The notes beneath the pieces are model-generated. The model saw only the letters and a program-made list of their open reading frames with translations. It had not been told where the DNA came from and searched no databases. A stretch of 64,000 nt of DNA from Dichotomocladium elegans (Eukaryota; Mucoromycota; Mucoromycetes; Mucorales; Lichtheimiaceae), in the NCBI GenBank assembly GCA_025716815.1, contig JAIXMN010000035.1, positions 186,001 through 250,000 of the forward strand, given 5' to 3'. Position numbers and translations under genes: made by a program. Positions 1 to 13,914 of this stretch are shown one piece after another (the stretch's first letter is position 1; each line of letters opens with the position of its first letter).

Positions 1-2008
1 GATGCGCATCCGCAATATCCTTCTTCTTCAAAGAGTCCGCTAGACTGTGGCTGGGGCTGGAGTGGGATTGCGGGTGGCAGGCCGGGAGCAATCGGCGACG
101 GCGGTCTAGAATGTAGCGCATCGTCAGATCCACTCGGCCTCGAGCTTAGCGACAGCGCAGAGATGCTCAAGCTATCGTCGCTGGCGGTGTCTTTGTCGCC
201 TTCGACGTCGTTTGTATACTCGCGCTGCAACATGCTAGTCAGCCAAGGATCGATCCGGTTCATCTGCACTGGCGGCCGCAGCGGCCCGGTCGCTGGGTGC
301 ACACCCCCTCGTCGATCCATCATCGGAAGTGCCTCTGAGCTTGCGAGGCTGCCGGGGCGTGGAGGCAAAGGCTCATTCATGAAGCGTTCCGCCACATCTC
401 TGCTATTACTGGCGGTGCTGGCGGTCCTGGTGCTGCTGGTGCTGGTGCTGGTGCTGCTATTGACCGTCAGCGCTGACGATGCCGAGGCGACGTTCGCATT
501 CAAATTAAGCTCGGAAATGGACCGGCCAAACGCAGACAGCGACGGAGACGGTGGGTTTGTCGTTGCGGGGATTTGAGCAGGGCGCGAGGAATCGAGGATC
601 ATCGACGAGGACATGCGGAGCGCGGATCGACTGTTCCCGGCGCTGCTGCTGCTCGCCTGGAGACCCATAAAGACCGACTGCTGACGGGCAATGTCGGGAT
701 CCATGCGCTTGGTGTTCGCATCACTCGTGTCACTATTGTTCGCAGTCGCAACGACAGCCAGAAGAAGATGTGGCGCTTCTTCAATTTTATACTTTGGCAA
801 TTCGGCTGACCTGGAGGACCGCGGGATGTTATCATCATCGCTGCCGGAGGAGGTGGTGGTGGTGTTAAAAAGGGCATCATCGTCACTTGCGAATGGCAAG
901 GAAGTGATCATCACCGGGATTTTAGCACGAATGTTCTCGAACTTATGGCCAACTTGGAAGGTCACTTCGAGCTGGTGATAAATCGTCACCAGGGGCGACT
1001 CAACCCCGAACGTCAGGAGCTCATCAAGCTCGTGATAGAGAAGAACAGGACGTTGCCATGGCAGAACATCGCTGCTGTTGCGCTCCTGAACAGAGTGGAC
1101 AAACGCAGATCCTTTGCGCCGCGTGAATTTGATGCATCGTGGGTTATTTTTCATGGCGTCAGCAAAACGTTGACCAAAGATGTTGTTGCTGTTCTCAAGC
1201 ATTCCCTTTTCCAGATTTTCGAGATTCGTTTCCGATTTCGGTATGTTCTCGCACCTGCATAAAAATTGCTCTGGGTCAGCAGGGGGAAGGCTTTTTCTCT
1301 TTGTTCTCAACATCCTCCCTCGCCTTCCTCCACACTTACTTGCCTATAAATCTCGACTTGAAGAATCTGAGTCTTGATAGAGATCACTGGCTTCTGGGAT
1401 GCAATACATAAAAACCGAATAGCGATTGGCATTTTCTTTTGCTCGAGGCAGACAATGCGTGGACAATCGATTTCGTAGTGGAATTTGCCCGGGATCGTAT
1501 GCCGGTAGATGCGGGTGCCAACCAATGGCGAGATTGCTTTGTTTGGAAGGAGATGGCGCAGGAGGACAATGGGGCATTCAGACGAGAGAGACTTTTTGGT
1601 TAACCCGGTGGCGATGGATGCAGTAAGGGTGAGTTCGAGCTTGTAGTAAATAGATGCACGTTTGACCATGAGCGAGCGTGGATAGACATTGGGAATGTCG
1701 AGTTCCCAGGAAAGGACATGCTCGCCCGGTATAAGCTTCCGTTGCTGCAGTGTGCCGACGAGATCGAGCTTTACTTTTGGCAAAAAGGACGCCTCCGCTT
1801 CAAACTGGGTGCCACAGACCTGACGCAGCGACAGGCGTGTGTATCCCTTGAATTTCAGCACAAGCGTGCGCACCTTGATGGTCCGAAGCACATTCAGCCG
1901 TACTTTGCCTCTGAGCGGCCGACATGCGCTGCTCGCCTTTGCAGGTCCGATAAATTCCAGATAGGCAGACTCGGGCTCAATCTCCATTGAACGAATGGTA
2001 AACTTCAT
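1..2008 (-). CDS. Arrestin-like (alpha-arrestin) protein, C-terminus beyond the window
   Basis: The N-terminal 220 residues read as an arrestin fold: the start MKFTIRSMEIEPESAY is followed by strands ending in F-I-G-P-A, then a typical G-x-V-x-L and an arrestin-N/arrestin-C order. Alpha-arrestins usually link membrane cargo to a ubiquitin ligase for endocytosis. Exon 1 is about 1344-2008. The second exon runs from about 1254 off the left edge and codes for a long Ser/Thr/Pro-rich tail, as is common in this family. The best junction is a GC-AG intron (TATAG/GCAAGT to TTTATGCAG/G); it joins the two frames in phase, while the overlapping GT donor needs a poor GAG acceptor. The tail holds acidic Ser clusters; I did not see a clear PPxY motif in the part present. 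The family call is good; the specific cargo is unknown. Confidence 0.8.
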
Positions 2009-3092
2009 GTTGCCAATGCCAATATTCCGGGCAGATGTTCAAGAGGAGGGGGAGAGTCAAATTCGAAAAGATATGCAGAAGAGGAATGGTTCTTCTGCAA
2101 CAAAAGAGAGAGAAGAAAGAGAGAGGAGGAGACGATGGACACACGTACCATCCTCATATCTAAATGGGGACAGACCGACTCGTGTTTTCCTTACTCGATG
2201 ATCAGGTTCGTTGTTTTTTTTTGGGGAAGGACATGGGTATTCTTTGCCCATTTGGCACATCTTGTACGGTATTCTCGAAGGTTCGCGTGGTGCGCTTCCA
2301 GGAACAGAATCTGTTGTGGGTCTGAGTAACATCATTGTATTAAATTAAAATGTACCTATATACCTATACGAGTAGAAGATCCTTTACCCATGTACAAAAA
2401 GCATCCGAAAATGCCTACCAATCCCTCCAACCACCACCACCATCCGAAAGAGAGAGGTACTGTAGAGAGAGACAGAGCGAGACAAGCCATCTCGGCAGGA
2501 TAAAAGCACGCTCTTGATTTAGCAATTTTGGGAATATGGCTAGCTGTTCCCCTCGCATTTAGTCAGCAAGGCGGCACTGCCGCTGCGCTGCCTCGCACTG
2601 CTCACGGTCTATACCCGTAAAGACACCGTATGTACATACGCAGACATGGATCCAATAAACCGATCAATGTATTACACCGGATAGAAAGGTCCCAAAAGCG
2701 GCATCGATCAGCGCGATCTTATTTGTAACCAAAAATTCAGTCGAGCGTGATCCTCGTGGCGTAGCAGCGCGACACAGTGAGAACAACTTTTTTTGGCTCA
2801 CTGAGCTACATTGCCTTCTGAAGCAAACTAACAAGTTTATGCGCGATGAGCGCGCGCTCTCTCTCTCTCTCTCCTTCCCTTCCTCTGTCTGTCTCTTTGC
2901 GCATCGAGATTACCGTCTCGAGGACGACCATAGCCACTGCCCAATGGGGTGGGTTCCACCATTGGGCAGATAAAGTTGAGCGGGGTTCGGCGTTTGAAGG
3001 CTGCGGATACACCAGTTGCATTTGGATGAAATCGCCAAACCGAAAATACAGTATGAGAGTACATAGACTCTGGGGCATTTTATTTTCTAATG
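2009..3092. other. Spacer without a recognised gene
   Basis: Promoter side of the arrestin-like gene and 3' side of the RBBP4-like gene. Purine-rich runs (GAGAGA about 2103-2133) and a CT microsatellite near 2857-2885 are visible. Short open frames on both strands have no family likeness. Confidence 0.6.
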
Positions 3093-4834
<1,742 letters not shown>

Positions 4835-5058
4835 AATGTATTACTTGGTTTGAAAGAAATCGAGAGAGCGGTTCAAAAAATAAGAGGAGACAAGCGTGTC
4901 TGTATTGGGACTTTTTTCTACGAAAACCTAAAATAGCATGGAATCCAAAAAAACAAAACAAAAAGTATGCTGCATGCAAGAAAAAAAAAAGGCCATTCTA
5001 TGTACATGTCTTTATAAATATTTAAAAAGAACTCGCTATAGTGTGTATGTATGTGTGT

Positions 5059-6467
5059 CTAGGCTTGACGAGCAGCCGCCAACTTTTCACGGTAGAGCTT
5101 CTCAGCATCTTTCCAGACGCGGGACTCTGAACGCTTGGCGAGCTGGCGCATGGTGGGGAGCAGATCGTGGGAAAACATGTCTGATGATTCGCGGGGTAGC
5201 AGAGTGGGAAGATGGTCGATGGAGCAGACCTCGAGGGATAGGGATTGGAAGACGGAACGGACACCAAAGGCTTGTCAAAAGTGGTGTTGATGGAGTAGAC
5301 AGGGAGCGGGTTGTTAGGGTTGGTAGTGTCGCAAGAGACATCGCAAATGACAGACAGCTGGCGAGGACCGTCAATGAGTTCCTGGGTGATGAATGGCGGG
5401 ATTTTAGACGTCAAATAGATGCAGTTGACAAAGATATCTAAGCAAGAAAAAAACAGTTGTTGAGTATTTTATATGAAGACCCATCTCGTAATAGAAAACT
5501 TACCGGCCTCTAGGATCTGGGGGAACGGACCACCGCCCTTGGTCTCGTTCATGTCCCATTGGATGATGTTGCCTTCGGGAATGCCGACCTTGCGGGCAAA
5601 ATCGCAAGCACCACGGCCACATCGGCCAAGGGCGCCCATGACCATCACCTTGGGTAACTTGCCACCGTTGCGGGCAACTACAAAACGGGCGGACGTCAAT
5701 TACATTTCTACCCCTCGTTTTATATACAAGCACTTACCAGCCTCGGTCAGACGGCCTTTGGTATATGCGATCAGAGCATCCTCGTTCGGATAGGGCTTGA
5801 GATGCCCGAGCTTCAGACCCAGTTTCTGATGACACCAGGCATCAATGCCCACGGCCGAGCCTGCAAAGCCGGCCATATACCCAAAAGCAGCGACGCGTCG
5901 ACCTAGGAAACAAATAAGTCATCCCTTTTTTTTTGCCATGCCGTTTGTTTATCACAAATAAACATAACGAAAAAAAATCCCACGTTCTCTGGTCTTACTC
6001 ACCGTGTTCATCATTCAAAAACTCCAAATCAAGAATAGTACCATTACCGGCATCGAAGCGGTGAAGAAGCTCCTTCCAGCCCGCCTGATTCTTGAAGCAA
6101 TGGGCAAAGAAAATATGTGTGTGACGAAGAGGGGAATTGTCATTCTCGGGTAACTCTTTCAGACCAACAATGTACGCATCGGCAGGAGCGTCGGTCTTCC
6201 AGCTCAAGGCGGGCACAAGAGGGCAACCGACCCTAAGTGAATGAATGAATACATATATGCCTTGTAAGAGAAGGATGTATAAATACGGAGGATGGTATGA
6301 TCAACTTACTTTGCATATTCTTCATCGTCAAAGATACGCAGGTCTGAACGTTCAACGGTGATCTTGTAACCAGCATCCATCAGCTCCTTGGCGGTGGAGG
6401 GCGTCAAGGCAGCACGATGTTCCATGGGCTTGGTTTCAGCACGGAGCCAGAGGTGAGGGGCAGGCAT
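5059..6467 (-). CDS. LYS1: Saccharopine dehydrogenase (NAD+, L-lysine-forming), with an apparent 1-nt frame break
   Basis: This is the last enzyme of the fungal alpha-aminoadipate pathway and releases lysine from saccharopine. Exons are 6467-6310, 6232-6003, 5902-5738, 5677-5504 and 5437-5059. The start [14 protein letters not shown], the H-R-A-A-L-T-P stretch, the NAD-binding segment [12 protein letters not shown] and [18 protein letters not shown] are family hallmarks. The five exons add to 1,106 nt, one base short of 369 codons. The break lies at about 5245-5250: upstream reads KPLVSVP, and downstream [14 protein letters not shown] continues one frame over. The spacing between these two blocks equals that in yeast Lys1 if a single base is missing. 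Either this is an assembly indel or the allele is truncated. It is not fused to saccharopine reductase, as expected in fungi. Confidence 0.93.
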
Positions 6468-6945
6468 GGTTGTAGATAGATATATGAAGAGAAGATGAGA
6501 GGCGTTCGATGGAAAGAAAGAAAGAAAGACAAACGCAAAACTTGGTGTCAATATATATAGATCAAACAGACGCAATCCTCCATCAAACCGAATTATCCAT
6601 AAAAAGAAATCCATCGAGATGCTTTGGCAACTCCGGTCTCCATCAGTCCCGTTTCATCAGGATAATCGAAAACCAGATCTTTTGTGTGTGGAGCGCAAAA
6701 AGAATTTGCCGATGTTGAAATCAATTGGTTTTATTTTATGTACAAACTTTTAAGAAATGAAAAAAAGCAAAAAGCAATTAGGTTTTAAGAGAATGAGTGC
6801 ATGTGTGTGCTTGTGTTTATGTTTGTGCGTGTATGTCAGGGAGAAGAGGGAAGGAGGATTAAATTAGAGGTACATTGAGTTTGTTGAAAACACACGGATC
6901 ATTTTCCACGGGAATGGGTGGTGCTGAGTGGAGTTTTTAAACTTC
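6468..6945. other. Spacer between LYS1 and the SAM synthase gene
   Basis: It holds the LYS1 promoter/5' UTR side and the 3' UTR of the next gene. TG-rich alternating sequence lies near 6795-6835. No gene is seen. Confidence 0.6.
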
Positions 6946-8232
6946 CTAGAACTTGAGGACCTTGGGCTGTTCCCAGGTGAACTCTTCACGGCCAAAGTGA
7001 CCGTAAGCCGCAGTCTGCTGGTAGATGGGCTTAAAGAGATCGAGATCCTTGACGATCACACCAGGGCGCAAGTCAAAGTTCTTGCGGATGATCTCGACGA
7101 GCTCAGCATCAGGCTTGGCGCCGGTGCCGTAGGTATCCACGAAGATCGACAAGGGTTCGGCGACACCAATGGCGTACGAAAGCTGAACAAGAATGCGGCG
7201 GGCGAGCTTGGCTTTAACGAGGGACTTTGCGATCCAGCGGGCCGTGTAGGCTGCAGAACGATCGACCTTCGACCAATCCTTGCCAGAGAAAGCGCCACCA
7301 CCGTGGGCACCCCAGCCGCCATAGGTATCAACGATGATCTTGCGGCCTGTCAAACCAGCATCACCCTGGGGACCACCAATGATGAATTTGCCGGAGGGTT
7401 GCAAATGATAGATAGTGTCCTTCAAGAGGTGGGCGGGGATGACAGGCTTGATAATGTGTTCCATCAATGCCTTGCGGAGATCATCGGTCTCGATCGTCTC
7501 GGCATGTTGCACGGAAATGACGACGGTGTCGACGCGAAGAGGGGTCAACGAGCCATCGGCCTCCTTGCGGTACTCAATGGTGACCTGCGTCTTCGAATCG
7601 GGGCGGAGCCAGCCAAGGGTGCCATCGCGGCGGAGGTCGGCCATGCGCTTGTTGAGCTTGTGGGCAAGGACAACAGTCATGGGCATCATCTCAGGAGTCT
7701 CATCAGTAGCATAGCTATCGGGAGGAAACAAATTTGCTGTAAGCTTCAGCCCGCACGCACACCGACTCCCTTTGTTGTTCCTTGCTTACCCAAACATGAT
7801 ACCCTGGTCACCAGCACCAATATCCTCAATGTTGAAGGACTTCTGGACCAAACCCTGGGAGATATCAGGAGACTGCTGCTCAATAGCAACCAAGACATTG
7901 CAGGTCTTGTAATCGAAGCCCTTGGACGAATCATCGTAACCAATCTGCTTGATGGCATTACGGATGATCTTTTGGTAGTCCAATTGAGCCTTGGTGGTAA
8001 TCTCACCAAACACCATGATCATGCCAGTCTTGGCAGCGGTCTCGCAAGCAACCTTCGAGAGGGGATCCTGGGCCAAGCAGGCATCGAGGATAGCATCTGA
8101 CACTTGATCGCAGATTTTGTCTACACACGAATCCCAATGAATATATACACGGGCAAGAACAAAATGCTAGCGTTACGCACCAGGATGACCTTCGCCGACA
8201 GACTCAGACGTGAAGAGGAACGTGTCGCTCAT
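6946..8232 (-). CDS. S-adenosylmethionine synthase (methionine adenosyltransferase)
   Basis: It makes S-adenosylmethionine from methionine and ATP in the cytosol. Exons 8232-8181, 8120-7790 and 7714-6946 give 383 residues, the usual eukaryotic length. The start [17 protein letters not shown] carries the first ATP/Mg site (GEGHPD, here split by intron 1 after GHP). [15 protein letters not shown] is the P-loop signature and [17 protein letters not shown] is the second signature. All three are intact. Introns lie after G-H-P and within the GAGDQG motif exon edge. It sits upstream of LYS1 on the same strand with its own spacer, so the two amino-acid genes are neighbours but not clearly co-regulated. 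The start is firm because the family always begins close to this methionine. Confidence 0.96.
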
Positions 8233-9523
8233 GGTGAATGGAAGAAAAAGAAACAAAGAAAGGAAAAATGCGACCTGTTTTCCTGTTCCTTTTTGTTCCT
8301 TACAAATTTTTTGGGTATTGGAAAAAAAAAAAAAAACAAGCGAGCCAATCAGACCACGAATGGCACTATGGCCCATTTGATAACCCGCCCATTCGCGATT
8401 ATGGTCTTCATGGTAAAAGAAGATTATGTGTGAGTGTGAGCGCATGTTATACGTGTAATCATAATCCCTAATTTATAGTATTGTTTCTATTTAGATAAGA
8501 GAAAATGTGAAGAAATCTATAAGGCAGAGAGCTTAGAAGGAGCGCGCGTACATGCGCGAGTAAACGTTTGTCATCAACAGGAAGGAACCAAGATATGCTG
8601 TACCACCTTTTTTGGTCGGGTTACACGATTGCCATGTGTCTCCCCTCCATTTTTTGTCCTTTCCCAACTTCCTTGCCCATTGTGGGACCGGCGGCGCGTA
8701 GCGTTGGTCCAGGGAACAACCAAACACAACTGGAAAGTAAGTACACCATGCCAGCCCATATTGAAAGCGCCAGTGAGTACACCCCTTTTGTTTTTTTTTC
8801 TATCTATCATGCTGGACAAAAGACCGGGAATGCAGCAAGGAAGAAAGATGATCTTGGAAAAAAACTGAACATCGCATCTATCGCGTCTGTAGGATAAAAT
8901 TGGATTCCTTGCTTCTGCATTTTATTCCGTGTCCCTCTCTTGCAAGCAATGATCAAGCGATCCTTCGCGCCCCTTACTCGTTCCCCTAAGCTAAACACAT
9001 GGTATTTCCATGCTCTGTTGTTTATCTATTTATTTTTGTAATGTGAAAGAACTGGAATGCGCCTTTCTACACCGATTTATAGGCTCAAGTCCAGTGAATA
9101 TGAGCATGGATGGCCCCGACGTCTGTGTGTCCCCAATGAATATATAGGTCTTAATTTTTGTAAAGGGAGTTTCCCCCAATCCTACCTATCGACTGGTTAC
9201 ACAGTGAACACATGCCCAGGGGGTGCGATTGGGGTTTTGCAACATCGCCTACCTCGCTTTCCCCAATTTACTTTGCTTGGCGCTACATTATCAGAAGTCC
9301 ATGGAACAAGGCAAGTAAGGATGTAGGGGGCCGGAAGGAGAACACCATGACATTCGCGTACCGATTCTAATTCGGGTGCAGCTTATTCATAATGTGACGG
9401 GTACAAGAACGTATATTTACTTTACAAGTTATCGCAAACAAAAGCCTTTCATGCCGGCGATGCTGAGGATAATTGCGTCCTCTCTCTCTCCTTTTGAGTT
9501 GTTATTTATATAAAGTATGTATA
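8233..9523. other. Spacer without a recognised gene
   Basis: The first 150 bases are the SAM synthase promoter/5' UTR side, with a run of 14 A near 8320. The rest holds only short open frames on both strands without family likeness, and pyrimidine-rich tracts. Confidence 0.55.
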
Positions 9524-10571
9524 TTAATACTGCCTATTGTACTGTCGACCACCTTGCGGTGCTGTTGAATGAGTCAACCCGGTCTCGATATTGTCAATTG
9601 CAGAATCCATCCGCTGGGTCTTGCTAGCCATTGGTCCCAAACCGAGTTGTTCTGCCGGCTGGACAACAACTCGTTTATTGACATTCAGGAACCGCCACCG
9701 TTTCGAGGTACCAGACATGCGGTCATTACCATGGGTATAGCGTGCACAGAGCATAGTGATAGCGTTACACAGACCAAGCAGCTCAACACTTATGGCAGAA
9801 AACAGAACAATATAGAGCACTTTGAGCCGATGCTGGATAAATTGAGTCAAGGGTTCGTAGCACGGCGGAGCGGAACTGATCACGTCGTCTAATTTGCATA
9901 TCGGCGATGGAATCGGATGATCGTGTCCGTGTGAGAAGCCACAGCATTTAAACTAAAGATGAGGTAAGCAGTATGAACAAAGTAAAGTGAGGGTCGATTG
10001 GCGGCGGTGCGATCTTTTTTTACTTTGTTCTGTGCATATGCACGATAGTCGAAGGATGCCTCGGCCCAGGTCTGACTCATCCAAGAACTAGTATGTGCAG
10101 CCTGATCATATACAATAACGGCCGTGGTCATTTGGTATGTCAATGCAATAAGAACGATGACAGTGTAAAGAATATACAGCGCCCGCCTATCCCTGAAAAA
10201 AGCCCCAATAAGTCCGATCACAGCTGTAAAACAAATGATGATCCCAAGGATACTGATCACTAGAGGTATAAAACAGAGCATATGTCAGCCCATAAGATTG
10301 CAACATCCCATGAAGAAAAAAAAAGGCCGTTTACTTTTTAGGATATTGATGGGCAATAGAACCGAAATCTCGAGACGTTGCTCAGCACCTAGGACTCCAA
10401 AGGCCATCAAGGTCCCGCCAAAGCATACGAAGAGAATGTTTGTAACCACCAGATAACATGTACTCAACCTATAGGGGTAAAGTAAGCAAATGAACGCCAC
10501 CCCCGAGCAAATCTATTGCCTTGCGCTTGCGCTGGCTCACTTCTTTCAACATACCGTTGACAGCATACCAT
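9524..10571 (-). CDS. Tetraspanin-type four-helix membrane protein
   Basis: Exons 10571-10555, 10468-10335, 10259-10024 and 9952-9524 give 271 residues. The start MVCCQRLSTCYLVVTNIL has the membrane-proximal cysteines often palmitoylated in tetraspanins. Helix 1 follows directly, helices 2 and 3 (ISILGIIICFTAVIG and ALYILYTVIVLIALTY) are in exon 3, and the large extracellular loop begins in exon 3. Exon 4 opens with FKCCGF, the CCG signature of the family, followed by further loop cysteines (about residues 145 and 160) and helix 4. The cytoplasmic tail is unusually long, Gln/Thr rich and ends RQYNRQY. Fungal tetraspanins act in polarised growth and membrane microdomains. An upstream in-frame ATG would add a hydrophobic leader; I prefer 10571 because family members start just before helix 1. 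Confidence 0.82.
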
Positions 10572-12249
10572 GGATAAAATGAAAGAGAGAAAAAAAAAAG
10601 AAAAGAGAGGAAAGACAAAAATAATGAAAAAATAACTATATACAAAGCAAGTCGTGGAGAGAGTTCCGATAAAGGGGTGAGGAGTATTCTTTCTGCCCAG
10701 GGTTGTTATATAAGGGGCGTTCTTGAGTAGCGGAAGAAAAAGACAAGAGAGCAAGCGAGTTCGCAAGAGAATACGAGGGAATGGGTGGATATTTGAGCGA
10801 CGGAAGGCAAAAAGTTGTTAATAAGGAATAAGGGAAAACAAGGATAGTTGTTGATGTACGGTAAACCACTAGGGCTAATAGGTAGGAGAAGTCATAAGGC
10901 GGAATAAAGCATGTATTTAACTTTGATCCCTCATTGAAAATAATTGCAAACATTGCATCTCTTTCCTTCTCTCTTTCATCGTTGGGTGTCATTCTTCCTT
11001 GGTAGTTCGATAGAAATAGATTCAGTAACTTCTATACTATTGCTACTAACTGTTTTTCTCACTTAGCGGCAAGCTCCCCCACTCTATGCTGCAACAAAAA
11101 AAGGGAATTAAGGAGCAAGCTTAAGACGACAGGAATTCTTATCCCCCCTTTTTTATGCCCAGTTTTTATACAGCCATTTATATACCCTACTTTGGTTGAC
11201 AATACTTCCTTTTTTTTGCCACCCCATTCTGCAAGAGGGGACTTCATTCTATGACTCAAGCGGTGTACGTCCTCTGCAGAATTTCTTTTGCTGTTAACTG
11301 GACTTGGAAAAGAAAGATATGTTCGTCATTATAATTCTATTTTTCATTGTCATGATCGGCAGCACTAGACAAGATCTAGTATTCACGAAAAATGCCACCG
11401 TATTGTAAAAAAGTTCATGAGTTCGGTGCCATTCATCACGCGTGAACATTGTTTGCATTATACTGTCTTGCAGTGGTGATGAATCGCTATAGGATCATAT
11501 TGGTCATAGATAAGACGAAACACATGCGACAAAAGAACTGAAAACATCTTCCATGGTGGATGTGTAAGTATAGATCCTAACACGAAAAGACTATTTACAA
11601 TGTACGGATACCCTCTTCACGAAGCTGGTAAGGAGGCAAAGAGAAAACATGAGGACCTTTAAATTAATGGGGGCCTACCCTACTCCAGATAGAAGATGAA
11701 AAGAATGATAACATTTGAACATAAGAAGTAATAACAAAATGAAAGCTACTAGATAATGAGCTCTAGGATCTCCACAGGCGAGAAGTCCAATGGCTGGTTT
11801 ATTTGCTATAGCAATTCTCGGTTAACCTGTGAGCGGCATGATAGATCCTTGTTTGTTGACCTCGTCAGCAATCATTTACAGTCTGTTTTGGGGAAGCAAA
11901 CAGACATCTAATAGTGCGAGAAGGGTGCTGCTTATCTGCCGCATCGAGTGATAGAATCAAATGGCTAATCCTAGATTCCTCATACTAGTTAAAACATATG
12001 GCTTAAACCATGGCTCCAAAGGAAGAATAACAGATGGCAAACTCAATAAAGGACTGGACCTTTTTTGTCCCATATCTTGAGAACTTTGTTATTCTGGCGC
12101 TCGGGCACAAAAAAAGCCACAATCTCACCTATTTCTTCTCTCTGCAAACTCTAACTGTCGCCATCTCAATCGTCAAGTCAACCTAAAATTTATCGTTGTT
12201 TTTACTATCACGGTTTTTTAAACCTTTTACCACGGTTAAATAAGAGAGA
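10572..12249. other. Spacer without a recognised gene
   Basis: The 1.7 kb between two divergent promoters (tetraspanin minus, LARP plus). Several purine tracts (10580-10630, 10730-10760) and pyrimidine blocks (10960-10985) are visible. I found no exon-like stretch with family likeness. Confidence 0.55.
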
Positions 12250-13763
12250 ATGGTGAATGCAACTCGCGACTCGGTGGCAACGACTGCGCTCACTGAACCC
12301 AAACAGAAGGTCTCAGCACAAGTTCGGAATGACCTACCCTTGGCCGAGACGAAAACAAGCATTGCGACTACCGAGAAAGAACACTCCCCCACAGTCATTG
12401 CCGCGCCTATTCCAGCTGTGAATGTCTGGCGGGTCAGAAAGTCGACGAAAACATGTGGTAAACTGTCGTTGTGTTATGCTTTGCCGTTGAGGTATACACA
12501 CGCTCACGCGTATATGCTCTTATTACAAGATAATGAGAACAAGACCTCTGGTGCGGATATGACAACAGATGCCCCTGCGCCCCTGACAGACGACGCTGCC
12601 TGGCCCGCGCCACAGGAAGTCTTGGAGGAGGGTCAACAGCAACAGCAGCCTAAATTCGTTATTCCCAAGGGTAGGGATGATGAAGACGCTGATACCGTTG
12701 TCCTAAATATTTTCAATGCCTTGTAGGAAAGAAGAGTCAATGGAAACCATATACCCCGACCATCACCCACTCAACCCCCACCCCAACCGGTCTTCGCTTG
12801 CGCACCGCTGCCTCACGTGGCCGTGGTCAGGGCGAACGCAGAAAGACACGCCGGAACAGCCACCCTGGTCTTCGCCAGCAGGCGGACGAGAGCGTTGCTC
12901 CCGGGTCTCTCTCGGCGACCATGGCCCGGGCTGAAACATCAACGACCACTGCGCCGCCCCCTGCCAGTATAGCTGTTAACGTCAAGCCGGCAGCCGCGGC
13001 TTCTACGCCAACGACAACATCATCTACCTCAACTGCCTCAATAACTCATTCTCCCAGCAGAGCTAGCCATAGTACACCTGTCATCTACTCTCAGTTGAAC
13101 ACAGGTGAACGAGGCACTGGTTATGCAGGTGGACGTAGTGGCAGCTCACGCGGCCGCGGCAATGGCCGGGGAACATATCGGCGCTATAACGAGCACCGCA
13201 TCAAGCCGCAATTGATGAACATGGATGCGGACACTCTCAAGCACTATCTCCTTCAACAAATGTGAGTCCCAAACCTTCTTTACATGTTAGTTAGTCAGCA
13301 TCACTCAAACCTCATCTTTTTTTTTTTTCAGCGAGTATTACTTTAGTATAGATAACCTTTGCAAAGATTTGTTTTTACGCCGACAGGTACCAGACGAAAC
13401 CATGTAGGATAGGAGCCACAAGAGAAAACTGACCGGGCCTTGATGCATTAGATGGACGACCAAGGCTTTGTGGACATTCGTATTATCGCAGGATTTAATC
13501 GGATCAAGTCGTTGACGACAGAACTCCAGTTGATCCGCGAAGCGCTGCAGGACAGCCAGTTACTTGAAGTCAAGGATGACAAGTTGCGAAAACGCGAAGG
13601 CTGGCAGACGTGGCTACTCCTTCCGTTACCTCCAAAATCAGCCGCGGAGGCTCATGTTTCAGTGGACCGAACCCAGGCGCCTGCTATTGCTGTATCCTCT
13701 ATGTTAACAGCAACTTCGGAGAGACTTGGTGAACGATTGGAATGCAGTACGGTGAAGAACTAG
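12250..13763 (+). CDS. La-related RNA-binding protein (LARP, Sro9/LARP1 type), C-terminus disrupted
   Basis: Exons 12250-12457, 12530-12670, 12727-13261, 13332-13386 and 13452-13763 give 416 residues. The N-terminus has the LARP signature VNVWRVRK followed by FVIPKGKKSQWKP. The middle is RGRG-rich (SRGRGQGERR, SSRGRGNGRG), likely RNA binding. The La motif begins at LMNMDADTLKHYLLQQ and continues with EYYFSIDNLCKDLFLRRQMD and GFVDIRIIAGFNRIK, with the conserved aromatic pair Y-Y-F. Such proteins bind mRNA and regulate translation. The frame stops at TAG 13761-13763 just where an acidic tail should start; see the next entry. The start is supported by the first exon carrying the conserved VNVW block. 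Confidence 0.88.
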
Positions 13764-13914
13764 AAAAATAATAACGATGATTCCGAAGCCGAAGATAGCG
13801 ATGAATGAACCCGTTCGAGACCGTTGATGACGACACGATCGTCTCTCATATGATTCGTGACACAATGAAAAACGCGACAGGAGCCACGTGCCCGTTTGAT
13901 CGGGAAAAAAGTTG
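13764..13914 (+). pseudogene. Out-of-frame continuation of the LARP C-terminal tail
   Basis: Directly after the TAG the same frame reads KNNNDDSEAEDSDE and then TGA. A second frame continues MNPFETVDDDTIVSHMIRD to a stop at about 13912-13914. The overlapping third frame just before the TAG reads QYGEELE. The pieces look like one acidic LARP tail cut by two or three indels. They may be assembly errors or a real decayed end; I cannot tell which. Confidence 0.5.

Noticed and set aside
2057..2335. Minus-strand frame upstream of the arrestin-like gene
   Set aside because: No homology, and the arrestin start is well defined downstream; most likely 5' UTR/promoter.
5240..5275. A 35-nt GT-AG intron in LYS1 that would restore frame
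   Set aside because: It would delete about 12 residues that are present in yeast Lys1 with exact spacing; a one-base gap explains the data better.
6928..8100. Long plus-strand open frame of 390 codons
   Set aside because: It is the antisense shadow of the SAM synthase exons, whose minus-strand product has all family signatures.
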